From assembly GCF_020386615.1 (NCBI RefSeq), contig NZ_CP077769.1:2046001-2110000 (forward strand): a stretch of DNA of 64,000 nt, written 5' to 3'. The notes beneath the pieces were generated by a model that was not told the origin of the DNA, made no database searches, and worked only from the letters and a program-made list of their open reading frames with translations. How positions within the stretch are numbered: the first letter of the stretch is position 1; every line of letters starts with the position of its first letter. A program made the position numbers and the translations under genes. The DNA is from Chitinophaga pendula. Lineage in GTDB: Bacteria; Bacteroidota; Bacteroidia; Chitinophagales; Chitinophagaceae. Positions 48,898-56,885 of this stretch are shown here, in pieces.

Positions 48898-50148
48898 CTA
48901 AGCCGCAATCAGGTCACTAAACCTAATTGTTTCGTTTCCTTCTAACGCGACCGCTAAAAGCTCTTTGTTTTCCATGAAGCGCGAAAAGATATTATTGCCG
49001 ATCATGACATTTACAGCCTTATTAACTGCATTGTCGATGGGGGTTTGCGAAAGACGCGCATAAATTTCAGTTGAATCCTGACTTTTATGATTAAGCGCAC
49101 CTCCGATAATAGGTAGGCTTGCCCCGGTAATCGCCATGTAACTACCCAACGTTCGGCGCAGATCATGAATACGAATATCTTGAACTTTCATCCGGTCACG
49201 GATTCGTTGAAACGATTTTTTGGGGTCTTTTAAATGGCCCATTTTCCCGCTTCCAGGAAACACAAATAAAGAAGGCGTTTCAGACTTTTTATTTTCCTCC
49301 ATTCTACGCTTTAGAATTTCAAGGGCTGGCTTGGGTAGGTAAATAATATTTACCTCTCCGTTTTTTGTTTGTGCATCAGACAGCCGCCAACGACTTAAAA
49401 TAAAATCAACAGCCGCATAGCGCATCGACAATTGATTTGATTTACGAACGCCAGTGAATAAAAGGAGAGAGAAATAATCTTGATAAAGCTGCTCTTCCGA
49501 CTGCAAGGCTGTAAAAAAGGAAGTCAGCTCTTCGGTACTCAGAAAACGATCTCGGCTTGTCTTTTTAAATTTGGTCAATGCAGAACAAGGGTTATTAGCA
49601 TTGTAAGCTCCAATCTTTCGACCAAAGTTAAACACGGGGCTAATGATTTCAATAACGCGATTTGCACTCGATTTTGACTTTAAACCTATTTCTGCATGTC
49701 TTTGACGGATTTTTTCGGGCGTTATCGTGCTGGCCTTGTGATTGCCATAAAATGGAAAGAAATGTTGTTCCAGCCTTTTTCTGTCCTGGTTGATATTCTT
49801 CTTGTTAAACGGAACCAAGTATTGATTATGGTAGGTTTCATACAGCTCGTAGAAGGTCATTTCCTTACGTTCTGCCTTACGTTCCTCATGCGGATCACGG
49901 CCTAAGGCAATAAGGCCGTTAAGTCTGGCGGCTTCCTTTCTGGCGTTTTCAACTGAGAGATCGGGGTATCGGCCAATTTTTATCCGTTTGGGTCGCCCTT
50001 TGACGTTCCGGTATAAGAAAAAGGTTTTGGCATTACTTGGATAGACGATTAGGCAAAGACTCGGCGTCTTTGCGTCAAAAACGGTATATCGCTTACCTTG
50101 TCCTACAAGGCCATCCAGGGCATCTTTTCTAAAATTGATTTTATTCAC
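48898..50148 (-). CDS. P4-type tyrosine integrase
   Basis: 416 residues. The N-terminal ~90 residues are the DUF4102-type arm-binding domain (YPSNAKTFFLYR, KIGRYPDLSVENAR). The catalytic set is R235, H328-xx-R331, H354 and Y363 (nucleophile). Such integrases insert genomic islands and ICEs into tRNA 3' ends. Its start faces an attP-like region at 50162-50426. The catalytic residues are complete, so it could be active even though the element beyond it is decayed. Confidence 0.95.
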   Translation of the reverse strand: MNKINFRKDALDGLVGQGKRYTVFDAKTPSLCLIVYPSNAKTFFLYRNVKGRPKRIKIGRYPDLSVENARKEAARLNGLIALGRDPHEERKAERKEMTFYELYETYHNQYLVPFNKKNINQDRKRLEQHFFPFYGNHKASTITPEKIRQRHAEIGLKSKSSANRVIEIISPVFNFGRKIGAYNANNPCSALTKFKKTSRDRFLSTEELTSFFTALQSEEQLYQDYFSLLLFTGVRKSNQLSMRYAAVDFILSRWRLSDAQTKNGEVNIIYLPKPALEILKRRMEENKKSETPSLFVFPGSGKMGHLKDPKKSFQRIRDRMKVQDIRIHDLRRTLGSYMAITGASLPIIGGALNHKSQDSTEIYARLSQTPIDNAVNKAVNVMIGNNIFSRFMENKELLAVALEGNETIRFSDLIAA

Positions 50149-50161
50149 TACAGTTCCCTAG

Positions 50162-50184
50162 TGCTATGCCAGTGCTATGACGAA
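50162..50184 (+). repeat. Arm-type repeat, left copy
   Basis: TGCTATGCCAGTGCTATGAC followed by GAA; matches 50404-50426 in the same orientation with few differences. Each copy itself contains TGCTATG twice. It lies between the integrase start and the tRNA-Pro fragment. A candidate integrase arm-binding site. Confidence 0.7.
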
Positions 50185-50298
50185 CGTTAAAAGCCGTCCG
50201 GCTTTGTTAATGCGCTTGTATCACAAATTTCAATTAAGAGAATGAAATAATTTATTTCTTCAAGAAGAATAATATACATAAAAGATAGGGAATAATTT

Positions 50299-50343
50299 TT
50301 CGGGACGACGAGGTCGTAGGTTCGAATCCTATCTACCCGACCA
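50299..50343 (+). other. 3' half of a tRNA-Pro with CCA: att core
   Basis: About 45 nt match the 3' half of a proteobacterial tRNA-Pro(CGG), starting at the anticodon loop (TTCGGGACGA), then GAGGTCG, a T-arm AGGTTCGAATCCT and the acceptor strand ending CCCGACCA. No 5' half (acceptor or D-arm) precedes it, so it is not a functional tRNA gene. The encoded CCA differs from the local tRNA-Leu and points to a donor outside Bacteroidota. Position next to a tyrosine integrase identifies it as an attachment-site core. Confidence 0.8.
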
Positions 50344-50403
50344 ATGTTTTCAAATAGTTGAATAGCTCACTAATGCTTTTACGGACAGCGTTGTCTCTTG
50401 AAA

Positions 50404-50426
50404 TGCTATGCTAGTGCTATGGCAAA
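50404..50426 (+). repeat. Arm-type repeat, right copy
   Basis: TGCTATGCTAGTGCTATGGC followed by AAA; direct copy of 50162-50184, about as far to the right of the tRNA-Pro core as the other copy is to the left. Confidence 0.7.
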
Positions 50427-50903
50427 GATTAAGAACTATACAGCACCAATAAAATAATTCTTTTCGTTTTGGACGTCTGGCTCACCGTTTGGGACGGTTC
50501 AATGCTTTGTTCTCGAATCAGAGGGGCCATTTTATGGGCCTCTTTTTTATATCTGAAGGTCAGAATAAGCATCGAGGCACGGGCTGGATAACTACGTTGG
50601 CACAGGCAGCGAAAAAAATAACGCGAAACGATGAAACGATTTTTTCGTTTCTCGCGCAACGCATCATATTCACAAGCAGTATTTTAAAAATGATCTTTCA
50701 ACGCTGAAAATCCCGTCATCGAAAATATGCACGATCAATAAAATCGTATAACAATCATGTTTTAGTACGTCGCTATTTATTTTAATGAGCGATGCACTTT
50801 TATGTTGCACGATGATTATGTTTTGCCGTACAACGCGCCTCCCGAAAGAGAGGCCGCAACCTCTCCTTACCAATTTTCTCAATCTTATTTCCAAGGAGTG
50901 CGC
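50427..50903. other. Non-coding region with inverted repeats
   Basis: 477 nt without a convincing gene. A hairpin-like GGGGCC/GGGCCTC followed by a T run lies at about 50523-50552 and may be a terminator. A near-palindrome built from GCGAAACGA and TCGTTTCTCGC lies at 50621-50657. The rest is AT-rich with a weaker inverted repeat (TCGCT/AGCGA) around 50770-50795. These could be recombination or regulatory sites of the element. Confidence 0.5.
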
Positions 50904-51101
50904 ATGGCGCAATGAAAAGATGATGATCCGTTACTCACCCGCAAAGAAGCTGCAAAATATCTAAGGAAATCCCCCGGCACATTGGCCGTGTGAGATTGTA
51001 CGAAACGATATGATTTGAAACCCCTGAAAATGGGGAAGCGTATCGTTTTGTACCGAAAATCCAACTTGGATAAAATTCTGGAAGCAGAACTCAACCCTTA
51101 A
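50904..51101 (+). pseudogene. Excisionase/AlpA-type HTH gene with two in-frame UGA stops
   Basis: A good Shine-Dalgarno (AAGGAG) precedes ATG 50904. One uninterrupted reading frame to TAA 51099-51101 reads as a 65-codon excisionase-like protein (KDDDPLLTRKEAAKYLRKS, then PGTLAV, then DCTKRYDLKPLKMGKRI, then VLYRKSNLDKIL), but TGA occurs at 50913 and 50991. The second falls where relatives usually have Trp (TLAVW). No frameshift is needed; both are nonsense changes. Other genes of the region encode Trp as TGG, so true inactivation is the simplest reading. Confidence 0.85.
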
Positions 51102-51106
51102 AGGAG

Positions 51107-51137
51107 AAAAGCCGTTGTTTGCGCAACGGCCTTTCTT
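51107..51137 (+). terminator. Terminator after the excisionase pseudogene
   Basis: Stem GCCGTTG/CAACGGC with a short loop, followed by CTTTCTTT, 6 nt after the TAA. Confidence 0.8.
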
Positions 51138-51192
51138 TCCTGCTCAATTCCAGTGTCCCCACACATTCACTACTTTCCGTTAGGAGTTCGTA

Positions 51193-52020
51193 ATGAACAT
51201 CGAACAGGCGAAGCGTGTCCCGCTTCGTGTTATCTTGAATATCTTAGGTTTAAAAGCAACGCAACCGAAAAATGCCGAAGAATCCGACGTCATTACATAT
51301 GTATGCCGTTATTTGGAGAACAGAGGCGAAAGCTCTACGGAAGCCGATGCGGTACGTTGGATTACGATTATGAGCCGACTTGCGCCGGAAATTAGGCCAG
51401 TCGTCGAACCCATTCCCGTCACACTGCAAGAAAAAAGCCTTTTCGTTGACGGGATCAAACCGATCTCAAATCCGATCCTCATTCATCATCTCGAAAACCA
51501 AGGCATTCCTCTTAGCGTCGCAAAGTCTTACATGAAGGAGATTCGTATTTGCCAACGGGGAACGAAAGAGACTTTCTTTGCGCTCGGATTTCGCAACGAA
51601 GTCGGTGGCTGGTCTTACAGCAATCCGTTCCGCAAGGGATTTATCGGCAAGCGTTACATCACCTTTATTCGCGGCACGCAAGTCAAGCCCGACGGAATTC
51701 ACATCTTCAAAGACGATGCGGATTTCATGGCGGCGCTGATCCGGTTGGAAAACGGGCGAATGTTCAAGGACGATGCTATCGTTCTAAACTGCATGGCCAA
51801 TCTCCCAAGGCCCACGCCTTATATAAAAGGCTACGGTTATAGGGTCGCTCATACCTGGATGGATAATTGCGAAACAGGCAAGGACGCTACGCAATCCCTC
51901 AATAACTTTTTCAAAACAGAAGATCGGCTCCTGCATATGCCGATGAACCGTGTCTATGCGCCGTATCTCGGCGTCAGCGCTTGGCACATGAAGGAACTCG
52001 GCTTCTTTGATCCGCGTTAA
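51193..52020 (+). CDS. Degenerate Toprim-type (primase-like) protein
   Basis: 275 residues, with a clear AGGAG site before ATG. The N-terminus (MNIEQAKRVPLRVILNILGL) and the region from about 90 (FALGFRNEVGGWSYSNPF...) match mobile-element Toprim/DnaG-like proteins. Around residue 40 relatives carry a CHC2 zinc-finger segment that is absent here, as if deleted. The Toprim core also looks damaged: the usual FEG catalytic glutamate position reads FKDD (near 175) and the DxD position reads MDNC (near 225). It is probably inactive as a primase, or has another role. First intact gene of the conjugative-element remnant. Confidence 0.7.
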   Translation: MNIEQAKRVPLRVILNILGLKATQPKNAEESDVITYVCRYLENRGESSTEADAVRWITIMSRLAPEIRPVVEPIPVTLQEKSLFVDGIKPISNPILIHHLENQGIPLSVAKSYMKEIRICQRGTKETFFALGFRNEVGGWSYSNPFRKGFIGKRYITFIRGTQVKPDGIHIFKDDADFMAALIRLENGRMFKDDAIVLNCMANLPRPTPYIKGYGYRVAHTWMDNCETGKDATQSLNNFFKTEDRLLHMPMNRVYAPYLGVSAWHMKELGFFDPR

Positions 52021-52060
52021 GCCGTTCGTCGTCTCAAGCGGGCGGAATTCCTTTCTCTAT

Positions 52061-52220
52061 AGGTCTTGATGTTTTGGTTACCGGGAGAATGCCGAAAGGC
52101 GCTCCCTTGCTTCCAACAAGTATTTTCGCCGTCTCCGCAGGAGACTCCCCGCCCGACCAAAATACTTGCCGGACGGTCACGACCCTTCGGCGGTTTTTCT
52201 CCCTGTGACCATCAATACCT
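52061..52220 (+). promoter_or_regulatory. Structured leader, copy 1 (before DUF2958 gene)
   Basis: About 160 nt forming one long branched hairpin: outer arms AGGTCTTGATG.../...CATCAATACCT, then GAGAATGCCGAA/TTCGGCGGTTTTTCTC, an inner stem CAAGTATTTT (52117-52126) with AAAATACTTG (52159-52168), and an apical stem GTCTCC/GGAGAC. It ends 16 nt before the start codon. Two more copies precede the next two genes. It may be a cis-acting RNA like the radC-type motifs reported upstream of mobile-element genes in Proteobacteria; that identity is a guess. Confidence 0.8.
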
Positions 52221-52236
52221 ACAGAAAGGAAATAAA

Positions 52237-52635
52237 ATGATGTACCGCTTTCTTACGATCGCTCAACATCAACAGCTTTGGCAAAACGGATCACCTGAAA
52301 ACCGTGAAAAAGATCATGTCCCGGTCGTAAAGCTCTTTTATCCGGGAACGGGATGCACCTGGCTTTTAACCGAGATCGACCCGGACGAACCGCGTCTTGC
52401 ATTCGGTTTATGCGATCTCGGCATGGGCTTTCCCGAACTAGGCTACGTCGATCTTAATGAGATGGACAGCGTTAAAATAAAGGGCATTTGGAGCGTTGAA
52501 CGCGACTTGGATTTTAAAGGTAAATATCCGATCAGCGTTTACGCCAGTGCCGCACGGGTATGCGATGCAATCACGGAAGACGATACCGTGTTGATACAGC
52601 ATGTACCGAAAAAATGGCCGGGATATAAGCTGTAA
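52237..52635 (+). CDS. DUF2958 family protein
   Basis: 132 residues starting at the ATG after AGAAAGGAAATAAA; a longer frame upstream only reads through the leader. The sequence VVKLFYPGTGCTWLLTEIDP and AFGLCDLGMGFPELGYVDLNE is the DUF2958 signature, found widely on plasmids and ICEs of Proteobacteria and of unknown function. It is its own transcription unit: structured leader before it, terminator after it. Confidence 0.9.
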   Translation: MMYRFLTIAQHQQLWQNGSPENREKDHVPVVKLFYPGTGCTWLLTEIDPDEPRLAFGLCDLGMGFPELGYVDLNEMDSVKIKGIWSVERDLDFKGKYPISVYASAARVCDAITEDDTVLIQHVPKKWPGYKL

Positions 52636-52646
52636 TCGAACCTCTC

Positions 52647-52679
52647 AAGCGCCTCGGATTCCGGGGCGCTTTTCTTTTG
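52647..52679 (+). terminator. Terminator after DUF2958 gene
   Basis: Stem AGCGCCTCGG/CCGGGGCGCT (one bulge) followed by TTTCTTTT, 12 nt after the stop codon. Confidence 0.85.
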
Positions 52680-52718
52680 CCTATTCGCCGTTTCCATCCG
52701 TCACCCGGCTTTCTTTGC

Positions 52719-52873
52719 GGTGTTGATGGATGGAACAGGGAGAGAATGCCGAAAGCGCTCCCTTGCTCCAACAAGAATTTTCCCCACCCATGCGGGGATT
52801 CCTCGCGCGGCAAAATTCTTGCCGGACGGTCACGCTCCTTCGGCGGTTTTCTCCCCTGTACCCATCAACACCT
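52719..52873 (+). promoter_or_regulatory. Structured leader, copy 2
   Basis: Same architecture as the copy at 52061: outer arms GGTGTTGATGG/CCATCAACACC, middle GAATGCCGAA/TTCGGCGG, inner stem CAAGAATTTT (52772-52781) with AAAATTCTTG (52812-52821). Relative to copy 1 the inner stem has swapped a T-A pair for an A-T pair on both arms, a compensatory change that preserves pairing. It ends 20 nt before the next ATG. Confidence 0.8.
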
Positions 52874-52892
52874 ACAGAAAGAGAAACCAAAC

Positions 52893-53294
52893 ATGACCGA
52901 TTACTATACCGAAAACTTAGGCAAATTCGGCTTCCGCGAAATCCGTATGTTGAAAGATATACTCGTCGCATGGGTTGAAAACGGCTTGCCGGAAGAATTC
53001 AGCTTCGACAATGTACGTCCGGCTATGAACATGAGCAGCGGTTACGTTTTTCTTGTCAACGACGATTATCAGGTTGCCATGATGAACGGTGATACATTGG
53101 AGTTATTCCACACATTGCCTTATGGCGGTAAAGAAGGGTTCTTGTCCGACCTGATCGAAGAAAACGATCCTGATGATCTCCACGAAGAAGACGTTGAGTA
53201 TGTATTGAACGCCGCCGATATGTGCGGCTTCGATCTTCAGCCGCCCTGGTTGGATCGTAAGATTGACAATATCCTCGATATAGAGCCAAATTAA
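52893..53294 (+). CDS. Hypothetical acidic protein of conjugative-element type
   Basis: 133 residues; start chosen at ATG 52893 after the leader and AGAAAGAG. Acidic, no membrane segment, no motif I can name. The blocks MSSGYVFLVNDDYQVAMMNGD and LEELF-like FHTLPYGGKEGFL suggest a small folded domain followed by an acidic tail. It is flanked by its own structured leader and terminator. Probably a mobile-element accessory protein; function unknown. Confidence 0.7.
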   Translation: MTDYYTENLGKFGFREIRMLKDILVAWVENGLPEEFSFDNVRPAMNMSSGYVFLVNDDYQVAMMNGDTLELFHTLPYGGKEGFLSDLIEENDPDDLHEEDVEYVLNAADMCGFDLQPPWLDRKIDNILDIEPN

Positions 53295-53306
53295 TCCGCT
53301 ATCCGC

Positions 53307-53339
53307 AAAACAGCGTCCGTTTCGGGCGCTGTTTTTTTA
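53307..53339 (+). terminator. Terminator after the second cassette gene
   Basis: Stem AACAGCG(T)CCG/CGG(G)CGCTGTT with a TTT loop and seven following T residues. Confidence 0.88.
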
Positions 53340-53369
53340 TGCTCATGCCATCGGTTATTCTCTTTCCTT

Positions 53370-53526
53370 GGTGTTGACGGATGGATACAGGGTGAGAATG
53401 CCGAAGGCGTTCCCTTGCTTCCAACAAGAATTTTCCCCACCCCTGCGGGGATTCCTCGCGCGGCAAAATTCTTGCCGGACGGTCACTTAACCTTCGGCGG
53501 TTTTCTCCCCTGTAACCATCAACACC
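53370..53526 (+). promoter_or_regulatory. Structured leader, copy 3
   Basis: Outer arms GGTGTTGACGG/CCATCAACACC, middle GAATGCCGAA/TTCGGCGG, inner stem CAAGAATTTT (53425-53434) with AAAATTCTTG (53465-53474), apical CCCC/GGGG around TGC. Closest to copy 2. It ends 19 nt before the next ATG, with AGAAAGGGAAG as a probable ribosome site. Confidence 0.8.
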
Positions 53527-53545
53527 TACAGAAAGGGAAGCTACA

Positions 53546-53722
53546 ATGGCTTACGCAATAAAATATCAGTCCGACGACTATCACATCATCGACAGCATTA
53601 CGAAAGAAACTTTGACGATCTGTCTATCCGTTGATGAAGCAAACCGGGTCTGTTGGATCAACAAAGACTCGACCGTTCGTTATCAAATTCTTGCCAATTC
53701 ATGGCAAGAAGCGGCGAGTTGA
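53546..53722 (+). CDS. Small hypothetical protein of the third cassette
   Basis: 58 residues from ATG 53546 to TGA 53720-53722, with the leader and a purine-rich site ahead. It begins MAYAIKYQSDDYHIIDSITKE and ends SWQEAAS. Unknown function. The end overlaps the start of the next frame by 22 nt, so the two may be coupled, or one may be a shifted remnant of the other. Confidence 0.55.
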   Translation: MAYAIKYQSDDYHIIDSITKETLTICLSVDEANRVCWINKDSTVRYQILANSWQEAAS

Positions 53723-53973
53723 CTTGGTATAAAAAATTGGAGGATGGAACGATCATCCCTAACGGTTATGAAACCATTGAAGAAGCTCGGCTTGCAATCG
53801 TCGAAGATTTGCAGGAATTATGCTTGAACAACGACTATGCACGTCATCCTAATCCTCATGGCGATTACTCCATCATGGATACCTTCACGACGGAAGAAGT
53901 CGATTACGTGATAAGCGATGAAGAAGCGAGTCACCCCGATCCGACATTCGTACAACCTTGTACCTGTAAGTAA
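53701..53973 (+). CDS. Small hypothetical protein overlapping the previous gene
   Basis: 90 residues from ATG 53701, ending TAA. Contains LTWYKKLEDGTIIPNGYETIEEARLAI near the start, an acidic middle, and a C-terminal PTFVQPCTCK. An upstream TTG (53653) in the same frame is possible but overlaps the first gene far more. Unknown function. It is followed by a strong terminator, completing the third cassette. Confidence 0.6.
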   Translation: MARSGELTWYKKLEDGTIIPNGYETIEEARLAIVEDLQELCLNNDYARHPNPHGDYSIMDTFTTEEVDYVISDEEASHPDPTFVQPCTCK

Positions 53974-53976
53974 CAA

Positions 53977-54004
53977 AAAGCGCCCCGTGATCACGGGGCG
54001 CTTT
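53977..54004. terminator. Bidirectional terminator, perfect palindrome
   Basis: A perfect palindrome (AAAGCGCCCCGTGA and its complement) lies between convergent genes, with T runs on both strands. It probably serves both the third cassette and the minus-strand gene at 54039. Confidence 0.9.
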
Positions 54005-54038
54005 CCAATATCGATATGATGTTTGGTACTGTAATCTT

Positions 54039-54995
54039 TTAGGCTCTCTCCATAAGAGAGAAATTTAAAGCGTCGCAAATTTGTGCGGTAAATAGCTCAA
54101 CTGCTTCTAAATGACTTAGGTCTAATGTTAAATCATCTCCCTCGGTAAACATGTCTGGTATCCAAGGTTTGTCATTAGAGAATTCTCCCAAAGCCTTATT
54201 TACTTTCACTGCGCCATGTACCAAATGGTTTCTTATAAGCCCAATAAACTCGATGCTATCTGCCCATTTTTCTGGGTCTGTATCCTTATAGTGGCTAGGG
54301 GTTTTCAAACCTGCATCATTACAATATGCAAGGAATACTTTGTGCAATCCATCATAGAGCTTTCTTCTCTGCCAGTTTAGCAATCTTTCTTCCCAACCTG
54401 TTTCCCATGCCTGTTTTGCTTCATCACTTGTATCTTTATCTCTAAAAAGTCTTTTTAATGGTCTGAATTCATCTCCTTGTAACAATCTTTCGGGATGTGC
54501 GTTAAGATAAATTTTATATATGTGGAAAACGAAGTCCTCTAATGCCGCATATAGATCAACGATTCCATATTCGCTCAAATAGTTTACGGTTTGCATGTGC
54601 ATTTCAGCGGCAGTTTTCCCATCCCATACAATTATATTTTCGCGGGTTATTCCTCCTTCTTTCATTCGTCTTTGGGATCGGACAGCAAATTGCATTCTTT
54701 GATAGAAATTCGGACTAGAGTATTTTTGATGCGCTAAGTTTAGCCCATTAATCGACATTGCCCAGCGGGCATAAGTGCTTAAAAAACGCTGTCGCCAATC
54801 AGCAAGACTATTTGTCGATTCTTCAATCCATTTCAATTCAGGCTTATCCGTTTTGAAAATGATATTATTTATTGGAATATTATTCTTTACTACTTCCTCG
54901 GGAGTAAAGGTTTGCAACTTGGATTTTATAATATCAACTTTTCTGCTTTGGGTCATGTGGTACAGGGGTGTTTTTGCATAAGCAATATAATCCAA
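54039..54995 (-). CDS. Hypothetical protein with HEPN-like RNHLVH motif
   Basis: 318 residues, largely helical, AT-richer than its neighbours. Near residue 257 it has IRNHLVHG, matching the RxxxxH pattern of HEPN ribonucleases, in a C-terminal domain preceded by a long helical region (LYAALEDFVFHIYKIYL). HEPN proteins are common toxins and defence RNases, so this may be cargo inserted in the conjugative remnant. The motif is short and could be coincidence. No obvious partner gene (such as MNT) is adjacent. Confidence 0.55.
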   Translation of the reverse strand: MDYIAYAKTPLYHMTQSRKVDIIKSKLQTFTPEEVVKNNIPINNIIFKTDKPELKWIEESTNSLADWRQRFLSTYARWAMSINGLNLAHQKYSSPNFYQRMQFAVRSQRRMKEGGITRENIIVWDGKTAAEMHMQTVNYLSEYGIVDLYAALEDFVFHIYKIYLNAHPERLLQGDEFRPLKRLFRDKDTSDEAKQAWETGWEERLLNWQRRKLYDGLHKVFLAYCNDAGLKTPSHYKDTDPEKWADSIEFIGLIRNHLVHGAVKVNKALGEFSNDKPWIPDMFTEGDDLTLDLSHLEAVELFTAQICDALNFSLMERA

Positions 54996-55059
54996 TTATT
55001 GCCAATAACTCATGGGTTTTCAATTAGGGCATGGCACCGATCACAGAGTATTTTTTCAT

Positions 55060-55455
55060 TTAGGCGTTATTTGTAATATGAATTTCATTCACGACGGGCT
55101 TGTCCTTTTCGGTGGTGGCGTTGTAGCGCGGATCGGAACAAACGATTTGTTCCGGTATATGCCGCCGAAGATCGGCATGCAGATTTTTCATGTGAATTCC
55201 TGTCAACGTAACCGCGTCGGAGGTAAAGGTCATAACGATTTTATTTTCACCGATGAAATATCTGCAAGACACCAGATAGGCATAGTTTAAAAAGACTTCA
55301 TCCCCATTAGCCAGTACGAAATTCACGTTTCGTACGTTGCTTCCGGCGAAATACGCCTCATCCTGCGCGTCCGATCCGTCGCCGGAAGATGCGCCGCCAT
55401 GCGTCGGGTTGCCCTCGCGCATCTGATCGAATTTAAACTTAAAGCCCTGGCTCAT
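55060..55455 (-). CDS. Hypothetical protein of the TraI locus
   Basis: 131 residues. It overlaps the 3' end of the truncated TraI-type gene by 17 nt on the same strand, so the two were an operon. The N-terminal half is glycine-rich and low-complexity (GGASSGDGSDAQDE), the second half looks like a beta-rich domain. No known motif. Probably an accessory of the conjugation module. Confidence 0.6.
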   Translation of the reverse strand: MSQGFKFKFDQMREGNPTHGGASSGDGSDAQDEAYFAGSNVRNVNFVLANGDEVFLNYAYLVSCRYFIGENKIVMTFTSDAVTLTGIHMKNLHADLRRHIPEQIVCSDPRYNATTEKDKPVVNEIHITNNA

Positions 55456-56860
55456 AATCGCGGTCTATGGTGTATTTCAATGGTGTTTCTTTTATCGGCT
55501 GTTTGGTGACGGCGGATTTCGCGTCCGGTTGGCGTTGAAGCTGCCGGATATGTTCGAGGTGTTTATCCATCCCCCCGACAAGCTCTAAGGCGGATTGACG
55601 GTCGCCCAGGCGCACCGCATGGTCGAGCAGAGCGTCTTTATCGTCCGTGTAGATATGCGCGGCATCCCGGCCACGCGACACGGAAACATAGAATTGTTTC
55701 GCATCCGTCGCGGGGAAGGTAGCGGCGGGTTGGTGAATGAACACTTCATCCACCGTTTTCCCTTGAGAGTTATGCGAGGTGACGCAGTAAGCGTGCGCCA
55801 GATGGCCGAATTCCTTACCCAAAACATATGTCGTTTTGCCGCTTGGGTTTCGTAAGGTAATCCCGCCATTTTTGCTCACTGAAACGACATCGAACATCCA
55901 TCCGTTATCCATGCGGCGGTTTTGTTCATCGAAGGCGGTACGCGTGATCCGTACTTTATCACCTTTCGATAAGCCGATCTCGGTTTTGTGGAACAGATCG
56001 AACATTCCGGCTTTATCCTGCGGCAAGATGAGGGATTGCCCTTTATCGTTGCGTAACTCCACCAGGGTTTCCCGAACGGAAGCAACTGCCCAGGTGCTAC
56101 CGCGCTTTGCCCCTTTCACATGCTGGTTGAATTGGACGATTTGCTGCCCTTCTTTAAAATTCCGCCAATCGGATTTTTCCGCTTCGGTCAGGTTGAGGTT
56201 GACCAACCGGGAGGCGGCAATCTCTTTTTTGCCGATCAACCCCGCTTTGCGGAGTTTTTCCCGGATAGCGCTTGTGGCTTCGTCTCCCTGTTTATGCGTC
56301 GGAGAAATCACGAGGGCGGTCTTGCCTTTTTTCAAAGCGGCGACGTAATCGTCCGTCAATCTTGCGTGTGGGTTCATGGGATCAACGGATTTAATGAATT
56401 CGATCCCGTCCAGTTTTTCAAAGGCGGTTTTGACGTCGCCTTTCGATAAATCCTCAACAGCCGCACGGTAATGGATATTCCTTTGCCGGAAGATGCGGCT
56501 CACTTCCGCCGTCTTGATTCCGCCGACCGTGTTCAGGATGCGAAGCGCGTCGCCACGTTCGACGCTCGAATGTTGGCGGGTATCGCCTACAAAGATCAAA
56601 CGGCAATCCTGTTTTTCGGCCAGTTCCAAGAGTGCCGTGGCTTTCTTCGTTCCGAGTAAACCGCCTTCGTCGCAAATCAGGACTTGCCCTTTCAGTGCGG
56701 CTTTCATGTCAGGAGAAGAAAGGAGTTTATCTACCGTTTCGGCATCTTGGAAGCCTTCGTCCTTCAGAGTACCTCTTGATTCCGAAACCGTGGGCGCTAC
56801 CAGCGTGACATGCTTGCCCGCCTTTTCCATCAGGGGAACCAATTCTTTCAACAGCACCAT
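55439..56860 (-). pseudogene. 5'-truncated TraI/MobF relaxase: helicase part only
   Basis: 473 residues resembling the C-terminal RecD-like helicase of MobF relaxases: motif II LICDEGGLLG near 83, GDTRQHSSVERGDALRIL near 112, RIFRQ, and C-terminal TSHNSQGKTVD and VSRGRD motifs. The frame opens in what should be the residues just after Walker A (LLKELVPLMEKAGKHV), so the GKT loop and the whole N-terminal relaxase are missing. Without them neither nicking nor ATP hydrolysis is possible. The break lies within ~60 nt of a Bacteroidota gene's terminator, marking the right end of the foreign segment. Confidence 0.85.
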
Positions 56861-56885
56861 CTGTTTGCTAGCAGTACATTGACGG

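Noticed and set aside
50299..50343. Functional tRNA-Pro gene.
   Set aside because: Only the 3' half from the anticodon loop is present; no 5' acceptor or D-arm sequence precedes it.
50429..50912. Short open frames on both strands between the att site and the excisionase pseudogene.
   Set aside because: They run through inverted repeats and a terminator-like hairpin and have no recognisable protein features.
50904..51101. UGA decoded as Trp (alternative code) in the excisionase frame.
   Set aside because: Neighbouring genes encode Trp as TGG, and no other gene in the window needs UGA read-through; two nonsense mutations are simpler.
52066..52236. N-terminal extension of the DUF2958 protein (and similar extensions of the next gene).
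   Set aside because: The extra codons come from reading through the repeated hairpin leader; the family start and ribosome site are at 52237 (and 52893).
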